A DNA stretch of 64,000 nt from Betaproteobacteria bacterium (GTDB lineage: Bacteria > Pseudomonadota > Gammaproteobacteria > Burkholderiales > Eutrophovitaceae): positions 2,836,372 through 2,900,371 of the forward strand of contig CP070643.1 in assembly GCA_020354125.1 (NCBI GenBank), read 5' to 3'. Both the position numbers and the translations under genes were made by a program. Of the stretch, positions 26,904 to 36,500 are shown piece after piece (within the stretch, counting starts at the first letter, position 1; each line of letters opens with the position of its first letter). The notes beneath the pieces were generated by a model that searched no databases, had not been told where the DNA came from, and saw nothing but the letters and a program-made list of their open reading frames with translations.

Positions 26904-27585
26904 CGTTCTCCCTAGTTCGATGAAACGTGGAAGAGGCCTCGGCAATTCCCTGCGATTACTGCTACTGCCGTTCACCCAGCCCCGCCCTTCGTTTTACTGT
27001 TTTTGTCTGCTCAAGTTCTCTTTGTGGTTGGCCTTGCTTAAGCTTCTTGCTACTCGGTGCTTCCTGTTACTTCCCTGCAATTTCCGGACAACAATGCCAA
27101 CTCGTCAGTTGATGACCGCGACCGATGAACGTTTCGTTCTCCGCTTTTCCCTATCACCGCGACCCGACCAGACAGTTTTGCTGACTTCTTTGGGCACAGT
27201 GACAAAGTCACACATCCGCAAAAAAGGTTAGCCAAAGTATCGCCAAATAGCAACGCAAAATCTAACGAATTGTTAAGTTCGATTGATCTTGATCAATTTG
27301 CCCAGTCTTCGTATAGAGCGTAGATTGTGTGCATCATTACTCATTAACCAACGGCCTAATGTTTGTCTCGTTTTCTCGGGTCACTACGTCAAATGGTGCG
27401 GTAATGCAAATGAGATTGAATTGCAAGTGGCGTGATCGGTCACGTTGAAAGCGCGACATCGGTGTTCTGCTGTTGGGTGAATGAGAATTGTTTTTGATAG
27501 AGATTGAATTTGCTGCGAAAGCGCAGAGCAGGTTCGTTGAAAAGCTTATTTGTTGACAAGCAATGACCAAAGCGTGACCACAGTG
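26904..27585. other. Divergent intergenic region with AT-rich segments
   Basis: This is the noncoding interval between the RegA-like gene (minus) and the orphan pseudopilin (plus). Apart from the FNR-type box at 27283-27296 I see no gene. A 103-codon frame at 26920-27231 lacks a ribosome site and recognisable content. Confidence 0.5.
27283..27296. promoter_or_regulatory. FNR/ANR-type binding site
   Basis: TTGATCTTGATCAA is a perfect dyad matching the FNR consensus TTGAT-N4-ATCAA. It sits about 300 bp upstream of the pseudopilin start and about 380 bp upstream of the divergent RegA-like start, so it could serve either. FNR-type regulators act under low oxygen. Confidence 0.6.
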
Positions 27586-28209
27586 ATGATGGGCTACCCC
27601 GATGGTTTGCCTAAGACCGTGTTGAGCTCAGCCGGTACGCAGAGCGGTTTTACATATATTGGACTGCTATTCCTTGTCGCCATTGTGACGTTTGCGCTGT
27701 CTGGTGTGGCGACGGTGTGGCACACCATGGCGCAACGCGAGCGTGAAGCGGAACTGCTGTTCATTGGCGAGCAGTTCAGTCAGGCAATCGAGAGTTATTA
27801 CCGGTGGTCGCCCGGGGGACCGCAGTTGCCGCGCTCGCTCGATGACCTGTTGCGCGATGACCGCTTTCCAATGGTGCGGCGTCACCTACGACGAATCTAC
27901 CGTGATCCGATGACCGGTTCGACAGACTGGGGGCTGGTCATGGAGGGTGACCGAATTGCCGGCGTTCACAGCTTGTCGAAGCGCAAGCCAATTCGGGTTG
28001 CCGGGTTCGATCGCCGTGAGTTCGAGGAGGCGGAAAGTTACGAAGACTGGCGGTTCGTCTACTCCAGAGCACGCCAAAGCAGGCGCAACGTTGCAACTGA
28101 GTCCGCTGAGTCTGCCGGGATCAGCGCGCTGCCCGTGATCAGAATGCGTAACCGACCGTTCGATAGTGCCCGCCATCGTGATGCGGTTACGCCACAGGCA
28201 ACGCCATAA
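27586..28209 (+). CDS. Orphan pseudopilin-like protein
   Basis: About 207 residues. A prepilin-like N-terminus reads SGFTYIGLLFLVAIVTFALSGVATVWHTMAQRERE; the +5 Glu of classical pilins is replaced by Gly (GFTYIG), as in some minor pseudopilins. It continues with LLFIGEQFSQAIESYYRWSPGG and PRSLDDLLRDDRFP, resembling GspG/PulG-like proteins of the module at the window start. The C-terminal 60 residues are Arg/Ser-rich and nonconserved. The start is uncertain (TTG at 27550 or ATG at about 27586, no clear ribosome site). It lies 27 kb from the other secretion genes. Confidence 0.65.
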   Translation: MMGYPDGLPKTVLSSAGTQSGFTYIGLLFLVAIVTFALSGVATVWHTMAQREREAELLFIGEQFSQAIESYYRWSPGGPQLPRSLDDLLRDDRFPMVRRHLRRIYRDPMTGSTDWGLVMEGDRIAGVHSLSKRKPIRVAGFDRREFEEAESYEDWRFVYSRARQSRRNVATESAESAGISALPVIRMRNRPFDSARHRDAVTPQATP

Positions 28210-28229
28210 GTCACGCCACCAATAACCCG

Positions 28230-28307
28230 CGCCGGCAATCACCCACGCCGGCAATCACCCACGCCGGCAATCACCCACGCCGGCAATCACCCACGCCGGC
28301 AATCACC
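28230..28307. repeat. 16-bp minisatellite, about 4.9 copies
   Basis: Five near-perfect head-to-tail units of CGCCGGCAATCACCCA directly after the pseudopilin stop. Each unit has a GCCGGC palindrome, so the array can form many alternative hairpins. There are no spacers, so it is not a CRISPR array. Confidence 0.9.
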
Positions 28308-28308
28308 G

Positions 28309-28908
28309 GTGAGCCGTGCCGATCAGCGGAGCGCAATCAGCCGGCCAAGTGCGGAACAACCAGGCGTCGCGATTGTTTCTCGCGAATTTCATATACCAGG
28401 TGCCGACCAAGGGGCGCTTTTGCCTGTCCGTGGCTGTTTCGGCGGCAGAGAACGCGGGCCGGCCACTGCTCTCGTATGTGCCAACGGCATAGGCATGCCA
28501 ACCAAGTACACCGTACGCAAGCGCCCGGCCAGTGATGGCAAACCGGCGTTGCGCTACTCGGCGCTCGAGGTTGCCGACGAGCCGCACTGGGGGGTGCTAA
28601 GTGCGATCGACACCCGGGCACGCGGCAAGATCCGCTGGCAGACCAGGACCAAGGAAATCCTGGTCGCTGGTGTGGTGGCGACGTCCGGCGGCTTCCTGTT
28701 CATGGGTCAGGTTAGTGGTGAGTATTCCGCGTTTGATTCTGCCAGCGGTGAGCAGTTGTGGTCGTTTAACTGTGGCGCCGGTGTCAACGCGCCACCGATC
28801 ACTTACGCGTTAGCCGGAACACAGCATGTCACGGTCACTGCTGGCGGGCACAATCAGTTCGTCTTTCCGCGCGTTGAGGCGATGATTACCTCCGCGTTGC
28901 CGAAGTAG
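28309..28908 (+). pseudogene. 3' remnant of a PQQ-dependent (quinoprotein) dehydrogenase
   Basis: The open frame is 199 codons, but only its C-terminal part (from about residue 92) looks ancestral: WGVLSAIDTRARGKIRWQ, GVVATSGGFLFMGQVSGEYSAFDSASGEQLWSF, APPITYALAGTQHVTV. These match the last propeller blades (AxDxxxGxxxW repeats) of quinoprotein alcohol dehydrogenases, which are normally about 550-700 residues. Signal peptide, active-site region and most blades are missing. The first 90 residues show no family match. It is probably a non-functional stump. Confidence 0.65.
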
Positions 28909-29560
28909 TTGGCGACGCCCGCGCCCGGCGTCCCACGACGGCCGGGTTCGGAGAGTTCTCCGCGTTGGCCGCCTGCAATCGAGGCGGTTGACGCATCGCT
29001 GTCTCCTGTAACGACCGCGTGTTCTGGTTTCCCTGCCTCGCTGTTCCTCAGATGTCGCGATCGCAGACTGAATCAGGCCAGCGGCATCAAGCTATTTGGC
29101 AACGTGCCGTTAGCGGCTGATGCTTTTCTCAATCGGCGCATCGCTGGCGAGTCCACCGACCGTTTGCACCGCGACTGACAATGCGGGCATGTCTGCCGGT
29201 CGCGCCATGTCACACGCGACCAATAGTTGACACCGCCCCGGCGTCGGTCGAGCCGGCTCGCATGGAGAACTCATTCAACTATTGGGCAAAAACAACGTGG
29301 TCTTGAATGCCGCGTGGTCCGCTGTGGCTTGATCTTGAGCAGCCATGACAGTGTTCTTACGGCAGTAAAATGTAAGAAGGATGTAATCCTCCCTCCTATT
29401 TCGAAAAAGGGCGGCAGCTGTCGCCATCAGCTTCTGGCGACAGGTGTCACGGTCGCGTCTTCTTGCATCGCAAGACTCTCATGCACAGATTCAACATTCT
29501 GTTTTCAAATGCTTTTCCAAGCAGTTTCGTAAACACGTAATCACGACGAGGAGTATCGCT
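28909..29560. promoter_or_regulatory. Upstream region of the quorum-sensing synthase
   Basis: No gene is seen here. Two symmetric elements are: a dyad TTCTTAC-N11-GTAAGAA (29354-29378), and a perfect 8-bp stem CTGTCGCC/GGCGACAG with a 10-base loop (29418-29443), about 120 bp before the synthase ATG. Either could be an operator or leader structure controlling autoinducer synthesis; the proteins involved are unknown. Confidence 0.45.
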
Positions 29561-30883
29561 ATGAGCAATTCCGCAGTCATTGAAGCCGCCATTCATGGCA
29601 ATGTCGTCAAGCAGGTAACGTTAAGCACGCAGTTCTCAGGACGATCAAGGAATCTGTCCTCGCGAGCTCCCGATCTTCCGGATTTTGTTTCTGCGCGCGT
29701 GGCGCGTTATTACCGTGAGCGCAAAGAGGGGAACTGGGGAGGACGGCACATCCTGCATGGGCGCACGCCGGGTCCGGATGCGCTACAGCTATCCAGCAAC
29801 GACTACCTGTCGATAGCCCGGCATCCGCGAATTCTGCAAGCGATGACGCGTTCGCTGGCGAACGAGGGTAACGGCACCCTGATGTCAGGAATTTTCCTGC
29901 ATGGTGACAATCCGCAACTTGACTTCGAAAACAATCTCGCGCGCTTTATGCAGGCCGAGACCGGTGTGCTCTGCCAGTCCGGCTATGCCGCGAATGTAGG
30001 GCTGATCCAGTCGATCGCCGGCGAACAGGCGCCGGTCTACGTCGACATGCTGGCGCACATGTCATTGTGGGAGGGGATACGCAGCGCTGGCGCCGAGTCG
30101 ATTGTGTTTTACCACAACGAACCCGAGCATCTGGAGCGACAGATTCTGCGCAACGGCCCGGGTGTTATCCTGGTCGATACTGTCTACAGCACCAACGGCA
30201 GTATTTGCCCGCTTCGGGATATTGTCGAGATTGCCGGCCGGCACGGTTGCGTTCTCGTCGCCGATGAGTCGCATTCGCTCGGCACGCATGGACCGAACGG
30301 AGAAGGCCTGGTCGTCGAACTGGGACTGCAGGATCAGGTACATTTCCGCACCGCCAGTCTCGCCAAGGCCTTTGCCGGTCGGGCCGGGATCATCACCTGT
30401 CCCTCGTCTTTCCGTGAGTACTTCAAATTCGAGTCGTTGCCGGCCATCTTCAGCTCAACATTACTGCCGCATGAGGTCGCTGGTCTGGCGGCGACGCTCG
30501 AGGTCATAGAGAGCGAGGGCTGGCGTCGCGACAAACTACGGGCCAATTCCGCTTATTTGCGCACGGGTCTGGATGATCTCGGTTACAACCTCAATGGCAG
30601 TCGCTCGCAGATCGTTTCATTGGAGTCTGGCACTGAACCACAAACAATCGTGCTGCGGGATGCACTGGAAGAACGAGGTATTTTCGGCTCGGTGTTTTGT
30701 GCGCCGGCGACGCCGAAAAACCGCGCCATGGTTCGCTTGTCGTTGCACACCAATCTGGATATGAATGACCTCGATCGCATACTGGTGGCGTGCGACGAAG
30801 CGCGTGCCATTACCGGATTCGAACACTGGCCGTCCACGCGGCGCAGGCGCAACGAGGTCAGACAGGCTGCTGTCGCGGCATAG
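29561..30883 (+). CDS. lqsA: Alpha-hydroxyketone autoinducer synthase (CqsA/LqsA family)
   Basis: A 440-residue PLP enzyme of the alpha-oxoamine synthase fold. Key features are SSNDYLSIARHP, GTLMSGIFLHGDNPQ, GYAANVGL, the cofactor Asp and His in VADESHSLGTHG (D235) and the Schiff-base Lys in ASLAKAFAGRAG (K269). MSGIFLHGDN and the neighbouring LqsR/LqsS genes separate it from KBL/BioF enzymes. Family members join an acyl-CoA to an amino-acid-derived backbone to give CAI-1/LAI-1-like signals. The ATG at 29561 follows GAGGAG with normal spacing; the frame upstream is noncoding. Convergent with the regulator gene. Confidence 0.9.
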   Translation: MSNSAVIEAAIHGNVVKQVTLSTQFSGRSRNLSSRAPDLPDFVSARVARYYRERKEGNWGGRHILHGRTPGPDALQLSSNDYLSIARHPRILQAMTRSLANEGNGTLMSGIFLHGDNPQLDFENNLARFMQAETGVLCQSGYAANVGLIQSIAGEQAPVYVDMLAHMSLWEGIRSAGAESIVFYHNEPEHLERQILRNGPGVILVDTVYSTNGSICPLRDIVEIAGRHGCVLVADESHSLGTHGPNGEGLVVELGLQDQVHFRTASLAKAFAGRAGIITCPSSFREYFKFESLPAIFSSTLLPHEVAGLAATLEVIESEGWRRDKLRANSAYLRTGLDDLGYNLNGSRSQIVSLESGTEPQTIVLRDALEERGIFGSVFCAPATPKNRAMVRLSLHTNLDMNDLDRILVACDEARAITGFEHWPSTRRRRNEVRQAAVAA

Positions 30884-30942
30884 CCGGCCTGAAAAGTCTT
30901 CGTCGAAGAGGTTGCAGCTGACGCTTGCTGGCCAGCTCACCG

Positions 30943-31962
30943 TCAGGCGCTGTGCCGGCTGCCGCTGTCCTCGTCGATTCGTTTCAGGTGATCCTGGAAG
31001 GTGCAAATGGGTGGCAACACCAGGCCGTGTGGTTCTTCCGCCAACGCATAGCGATAACGCTGCAGACCATTGCACTCGCTCGACGGGAAAACGTAGTCTT
31101 TCCAGGACGACGCGTACTGAGGTGTGTACAGTCCGCGACTACGCCAGAAATAGGGTACGACACTGCCTTTGCTTAGAGCATCCAGCAACTCGGGTGGTGC
31201 GGCATTATCAAAGGCCACCTGATAATGCAATTGCATCATCGCATCGTTGCAAACCAGCAGTTTGGTACTGGCACCTTCGGCGTCTATCATCAGCATCGCT
31301 TCCGGGCTACTGCATAGATAGTATTCAACGATGTTGAGATCGGCGGATAGCTTGCGAAACAATTCCGCGAAAAAAGGATCGCGCAGGAAATGCAACGGCC
31401 CAATCGCGAGTGCGCCTTCCATCATACGTTCGACGTTCGCGAAATAGACCGTCTGCATATCGCTAATCGCCTCCCGCAGAACGCTGGTGAGATTTGGGTC
31501 CTGCTTGGGGATGTAGCGATCGATAATCCCTTCGTTGAATGCCTGAACGGCGATTTTTTCGTCTGCTTTACCGGTGAGCAAAACCTTGCGTGCCGGGGAC
31601 TGCGAAATGCGGCGGCAAAGTTCCAAGCCGTCCATCTCAGGCATGTCATAGTCGACAACAACTACGGAAAAGCGATGGAAGCGCTTGTCATTAAAAACTT
31701 CTCTATAGATGCGCGCGATATTGAGATCAATGACGTGGTGGTCGAAAGATGGCTGCTCGCGTCCCTCATACAGCGTGAAAAAGCGCTCCGGGCCGGCTGC
31801 ATTTGCATGCACACTGCCGAGCGCGGCCAACGCCGTCAACGGTGATTCGAAAACGCGGTAGGCAAGCGATGGATCCAGGTTCAGACCAATATTGGCAAGA
31901 AAATCAGGGCTGTCGTCAATGATCGCCGTAGTCGTGGGGTGATAATAAGGGCGGACTTCCAT
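30943..31962 (-). CDS. lqsR: LqsR-like quorum-sensing response regulator
   Basis: A 339-residue protein. The receiver domain has the acidic pair IIDDSPD (D16, D17), a long insertion (about 45-95), the phospho-acceptor D104 in VVVDYDMPEMDG and the Lys of LLTGKADE. The C-terminal part (about 175-320) has no DNA-binding motif I recognise; it contains LCSSPEAMLMIDAEG and YRYALAEEPHGLVLPP. This is the layout of Legionella LqsR. It is encoded 2 bp downstream of the sensor kinase and convergent with the synthase, which supports the assignment. Output mechanism unknown. Confidence 0.8.
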   Translation of the reverse strand: MEVRPYYHPTTTAIIDDSPDFLANIGLNLDPSLAYRVFESPLTALAALGSVHANAAGPERFFTLYEGREQPSFDHHVIDLNIARIYREVFNDKRFHRFSVVVVDYDMPEMDGLELCRRISQSPARKVLLTGKADEKIAVQAFNEGIIDRYIPKQDPNLTSVLREAISDMQTVYFANVERMMEGALAIGPLHFLRDPFFAELFRKLSADLNIVEYYLCSSPEAMLMIDAEGASTKLLVCNDAMMQLHYQVAFDNAAPPELLDALSKGSVVPYFWRSRGLYTPQYASSWKDYVFPSSECNGLQRYRYALAEEPHGLVLPPICTFQDHLKRIDEDSGSRHSA

Positions 31963-31964
31963 GC

Positions 31965-33293
31965 TCAGACGTAGCTCCTCGGAAACGTTATCAGAAACTC
32001 GGAAAACTCACCGATTCGGGAACGGCAATCGATAGTACCACCAAATGCGTTGATGACCTCACGGCAAAATGACAGCCCGATTCCGGTGGTTTCGACGATG
32101 CCATCCCCGTGCTTTGGCCAGGAATAGTAACGAGTGAAAATATGCGGCAGTACGTCAGCCGGAATTCCCGGACCGGTATCACGAAAAACAAGGCGGCACT
32201 CTTGCTCGCCAGCTTCGAGTGCGATCGCAATTGTCCCTTTTCCGGCAAGGGAAATATGTCGTAGCGCGTTCTTCAACAAATTGAAGATGACATGGACCAT
32301 GAGCATCTCTACGCCGACGAAAGTGAAATCCGGCCGTGGTTTCCACTGTACCAATGCCCGGTCTTTCTCCGAATTGAACGGATAGCGCCGCAGTGCAACA
32401 TCGACACAGTGTGCCATTGAACAAGTGACGAACTCTTCTTTCTTCATGCGCAATCCGCGCACGCTATAGAGCAACATGTCAATGACTGTGTTGGATCGGT
32501 CTGCTTCTGCCTCGATCCGATCAAGCACGCCAGCCATGGACTCGAGGTGGACGGGGCGGATTGAGCCGGTCACCAACTGGTTCTTCGTGGCGAGTTCATA
32601 AGATTCCAACAATACCGGCAGGTGCTGGCGTACCCCGGTTGCGCCCGCCTTGATACTCGACAAAGGGGTACGCAATTCGTGGGCGACCATTCCGGCAGTG
32701 GCAAGCATGGCCTGTTGCCGTTCGGCGCGCATTTTCTCGCCGGTATAACTGACGATGATCCCCATAGCAATTGCAAACAGGAAAATCGGTACGTACTCGA
32801 GCGAGGCGATCATTGCCAACGCAGGGAAGCCGGCGGTAAAGTCGTACGCGGCCACGGCAATCAAAACGCCAACAGCGATGTGAATGAGAAGATTGATCGC
32901 GTCCAGCAAAAGAATCATGATAAACAAGGCGACGAGACTGGAGAGTAGCCAAACAGTCGATCCCTCGTTCTGCAGCAGCATGTAAGTGAAGAAAGTCGGC
33001 AGTGCTAACAGCAGCGCCACGTACCAGTAAAGCGGGAAGAAGCGTTTCAATGGTTCAGGCCAGAGTTTTGAAAAAACGACCGGGATAAAAACGGCCGCCC
33101 CCACCAGCCTCAACGGCAGGTTTTCGTACGGTTGGGGAAACAGGTCGTGCCAGACATAGTAGTAGAGGGGGAATCCGAAGACCGCGACCAGCCCGAAATA
33201 GACGTGACGAGACGAGAAGTTGGCTGTGTCGCGCTTGAAGGCGTTGATTGCCAACTTCGGCAAAGCTCTGACTCGAGAGAGCAGTGCTGTCAT
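31965..33293 (-). CDS. lqsS: LqsS/CqsS-like membrane sensor histidine kinase
   Basis: A 442-residue kinase with about six membrane helices (31-182), no extended periplasmic domain, and the H-box MVAHELRTPLSSIKAG (H205). The ATPase domain shows N-box VIFNLLKNALRH, G1 DTGPGIPADVLPHIF and G2 GIGLSFCREVI. LqsS and CqsS bind hydroxyketone signals through such a membrane domain. There is no fused receiver domain, unlike Vibrio CqsS, so it is closer to LqsS. It is likely co-transcribed with lqsR (2-bp gap). Confidence 0.85.
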   Translation of the reverse strand: MTALLSRVRALPKLAINAFKRDTANFSSRHVYFGLVAVFGFPLYYYVWHDLFPQPYENLPLRLVGAAVFIPVVFSKLWPEPLKRFFPLYWYVALLLALPTFFTYMLLQNEGSTVWLLSSLVALFIMILLLDAINLLIHIAVGVLIAVAAYDFTAGFPALAMIASLEYVPIFLFAIAMGIIVSYTGEKMRAERQQAMLATAGMVAHELRTPLSSIKAGATGVRQHLPVLLESYELATKNQLVTGSIRPVHLESMAGVLDRIEAEADRSNTVIDMLLYSVRGLRMKKEEFVTCSMAHCVDVALRRYPFNSEKDRALVQWKPRPDFTFVGVEMLMVHVIFNLLKNALRHISLAGKGTIAIALEAGEQECRLVFRDTGPGIPADVLPHIFTRYYSWPKHGDGIVETTGIGLSFCREVINAFGGTIDCRSRIGEFSEFLITFPRSYV

Positions 33294-33539
33294 TGAAAAA
33301 GCTCAGCTGACGCTTAAGTTGTATTTGTGTGCGTTCTCGGATGCGCGTCCCCAAAACAAGCATCCACGGCTGCTACCCCCAATTATGCACAAGTTTGACT
33401 ATCAGTTTGCCTCGTTTGTTCACATGAGATGCGGTGCGAACGTGAGAAACGGCCACGACGTCAAGGTACAGAGGCCTTTCGTGGCTCGTTTGGCGAGACA
33501 GTAATCGCCCGGGCTGGTGGCCAGATGGGTGATGCCCTG

Positions 33540-36500
33540 TTACCAGGTGTCAACGCAAGCGCGTTTCTTGTCCGCGCGCGTCTGTCTCGGTGGCAGTGAG
33601 CGAAGCCCGGCCGTGACCCAGGCACGGGTGTCCGCCGGGTCGATGACGTCATCAATCTCGAAAAGCGTCGCGGTGCTCAGCGCCTTGCCGCGTTCATAGG
33701 CCTCGGCCACCATGTTTTCGAATTTCTCTTTGCGCTTTTGTGGATCCTCAATCGCTTCCAGTTCCTTGCGAAAACCAAGCTTGACGGAACCTTCTAGATT
33801 CATCGGTCCGAACTCGCCTGTGGGCCAGGCAACTGAGAACATCGGCAGATGGAAACTACCTCCTACCATACCCTGCGAACCAAGGCCGTAAGCTTTTCGT
33901 AGCACTACGGAAAAAATTGGCACAGTCATATTTGCGCCTATGACGTAGAGGCGGCAACAATGGCGTACCAGCGCTTCGCGTTCAGCGTCCGGGCCCACCA
34001 TATTGCCCGGTGTATCGCACAGCGACAGGACCGGCAGGTCGTAGGCATCGCAAAGTTGCAGGAAGCGCGCCGCCTTGTCGGCAGCATCTGAGTCGATCGC
34101 GCCACCCAACACCATGGCGTTATTGGCGATGAGCCCCATCGGCCGACCTTCGATGCGGATGAAAGCGGTAATCATTGCGGTACCGAAGTCGCGCCGCAGT
34201 TCCAGCACTGAGCCGGTATCGGCAATCAGATGAATCGCTCGTCGCACATCGTATACACGCAGGCGATTTTCGGGCACGACGTGGCGCAATTCGCGCTGAT
34301 CTGCACAAGACCATTCCTTGACTGGTCCCTGAAAGTACGAGATGTACTTTTTCGCGACTTGTACTGCTTCAGCTTCATCGGCAACCACGACGTCGATTAC
34401 ACCATTACGGCGTTGAACCGATGTGGGACCAACCTCATCGGGATGGTACACGCCCAGCCCGCCGCCTTCGATCATGGCTGGGCCACCCATGCCCAGCGAA
34501 GTCCTCTCGGTGGCGATAATCACATCGCAGCAACCGGCGACCACTGCATTGCCGGCGAAGCAGCGCCCCGAAACAACGCCAACCAGTGGAACCAGCCCGC
34601 TCAGTTTCGCCAGCAACGTGAAAGCCTTGATGTTGAGCCATCCGGAAGTGAGTATGTCGGTATCGCCGGGACGGCCGCCACCGCCTTCGGCAAAGGCGAT
34701 CACCGGCAGTCGCCATTCGGCGGCCAACTCGAAGAATCGGTCTTTCTTCTCGTGATTCTTGTGGCCCTGGGTTCCGGCCAGTACGGTGTAGTCATATGCC
34801 ATCACCATGCATCGCGCATCGACATCGGGAAACAGTGCGCCATTGACGCGACCGACGCCCATTACCAGACCATCGGCCGGCGTGCGTTTGATGAGGTCTT
34901 CCATTGTGCGCCGGCTGCGCTGAGCAGCGATGGTAAACGCGCCGTACTCATAAAAACTGTCCGGATCGCACAGGTCGGCGACGTTCTCCCGTGCTGTACG
35001 AAAACCGAGCTTGCGGCGCTTCTCGACTGCATCGGGACGCGCAGCATCGAGCGTCAGCGCGCGCCGCTGCTGAAGTTCTGCCAGGTCGGGCCGAATTGAA
35101 TCGAGGTCGAGTGCTTGCAGGGACTCAACCAGGTCGGACTGGTCTTCCGCCACGTTCACGGTCAACAGCGCCGCGCCTTCGAGAAGGGTCTGGTTCTGAA
35201 TGCCGCGCACGTCCTCGACGACACCAGCCACGGGGGAAACGATGACGTGCTCCATCTTCATTGCTTCCATGACGGCAACCTGCTGGCCGCGCCGAATCGT
35301 GTCACCGACAGAGACATCGATGCTGACGATAGTTCCGGAGATGGTGGCGGCGATTGCGCGCAAGCCTTCCGCTAGTGGCGCTTCTTCCATCTGGGCCGCC
35401 GCACCAATGTCGCGCTTGCCGTGACTCAACACCGCCAACGGGTCTACCGAATCGATGACGGCGGACGCAGCGGCGGGCGCGCTTGCGTCGATCAGTTCGC
35501 CGTACAGGCGCGGATGATCGGTCGGTGTACACAGCGTTGCCAGATTGTTTTCGATCAGCCCCGTGTACCAGTGTCCAGACAGGAAGTCAGCGGACGAGAT
35601 GAGATTGAGCAGGAACTCGCGATTACTGGAAACACCGCTGATGCGAAACTCGGATAACGCCCTCCGGGCCTTTGCCGCAACCGTTCTCAGCTGGCCTTCG
35701 GTATTCACGTGACCCGGTGCAACGTGCACGATGACCTTTGCGAGCAGCGAATCGAAGCGCGGGTTGACGCGAAAGCCGCCGTGCCCGCAGGTGTCAACGC
35801 GCACCCCGGGGCCAGCGGGCGGATCAAACGCATCGAGCGTTCCCGCAGCGGGTCGGACCATGCCATTGGCAGACATGGTTTCGGCATTGATGCGCACCTG
35901 CATTGCGATGCCGTGCATCGACGGTATCTCACCGTCGAACAAACCCATGTCTTTCAGTGTGCGGCCGGCGGCGATGTCGAATTGCGTGCGCACCAGGTCG
36001 ACGGCGGTTACTTCCTCGGTTACCGTGTGCTCCACTTGCAACCGGGCATTGGCTTCGATAAAGGCGAACTCTGATTGATCACCAGCTTCTTGTTCGACCA
36101 GGAATTCGAACGTCGCAAGGTTGCGCAGTTTGACCGCGCGCGCCATGCGCAGTGCTGCATCAATCAGCCGCTCACGCAGTTTGGACGATAGTCCGGGTGC
36201 CGGTGCAATTTCAACCAGCTTCTGTCGATTTCTTTGCAGGCTGCATTCGCGCTCCCAAAGGTGCGCGACATCGCCGCTGCCATCGCCGAGCACTTGTACT
36301 TCGATATGGCGTGCCTTGGGAAATAGCGTTTCAATATATACATCACCGTTACCGAATGCCTGCTTCGCTTCCGAGCTACAACGCTCGAAAGCCGATTCGA
36401 GTTCGGACGCCTCCAACACCTGACGCATGCCCCGGCCGCCACCCCCGGCAATTGCTTTGATCATGATCGCGCCGCCGCGGCCCAGCGACGTGAGGAATTT

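Noticed and set aside
26920-27231. 103-codon frame as a gene
   Set aside because: No ribosome site or domain; lies in the regulator's divergent promoter region.
28230-28307. Tandem repeat as a CRISPR array
   Set aside because: The units are 16 bp and contiguous, with no spacers and no cas genes nearby.
34230-35099. 289-codon + strand frame over the carboxylase
   Set aside because: It is antisense to the carboxyltransferase domain, which has strong family motifs.
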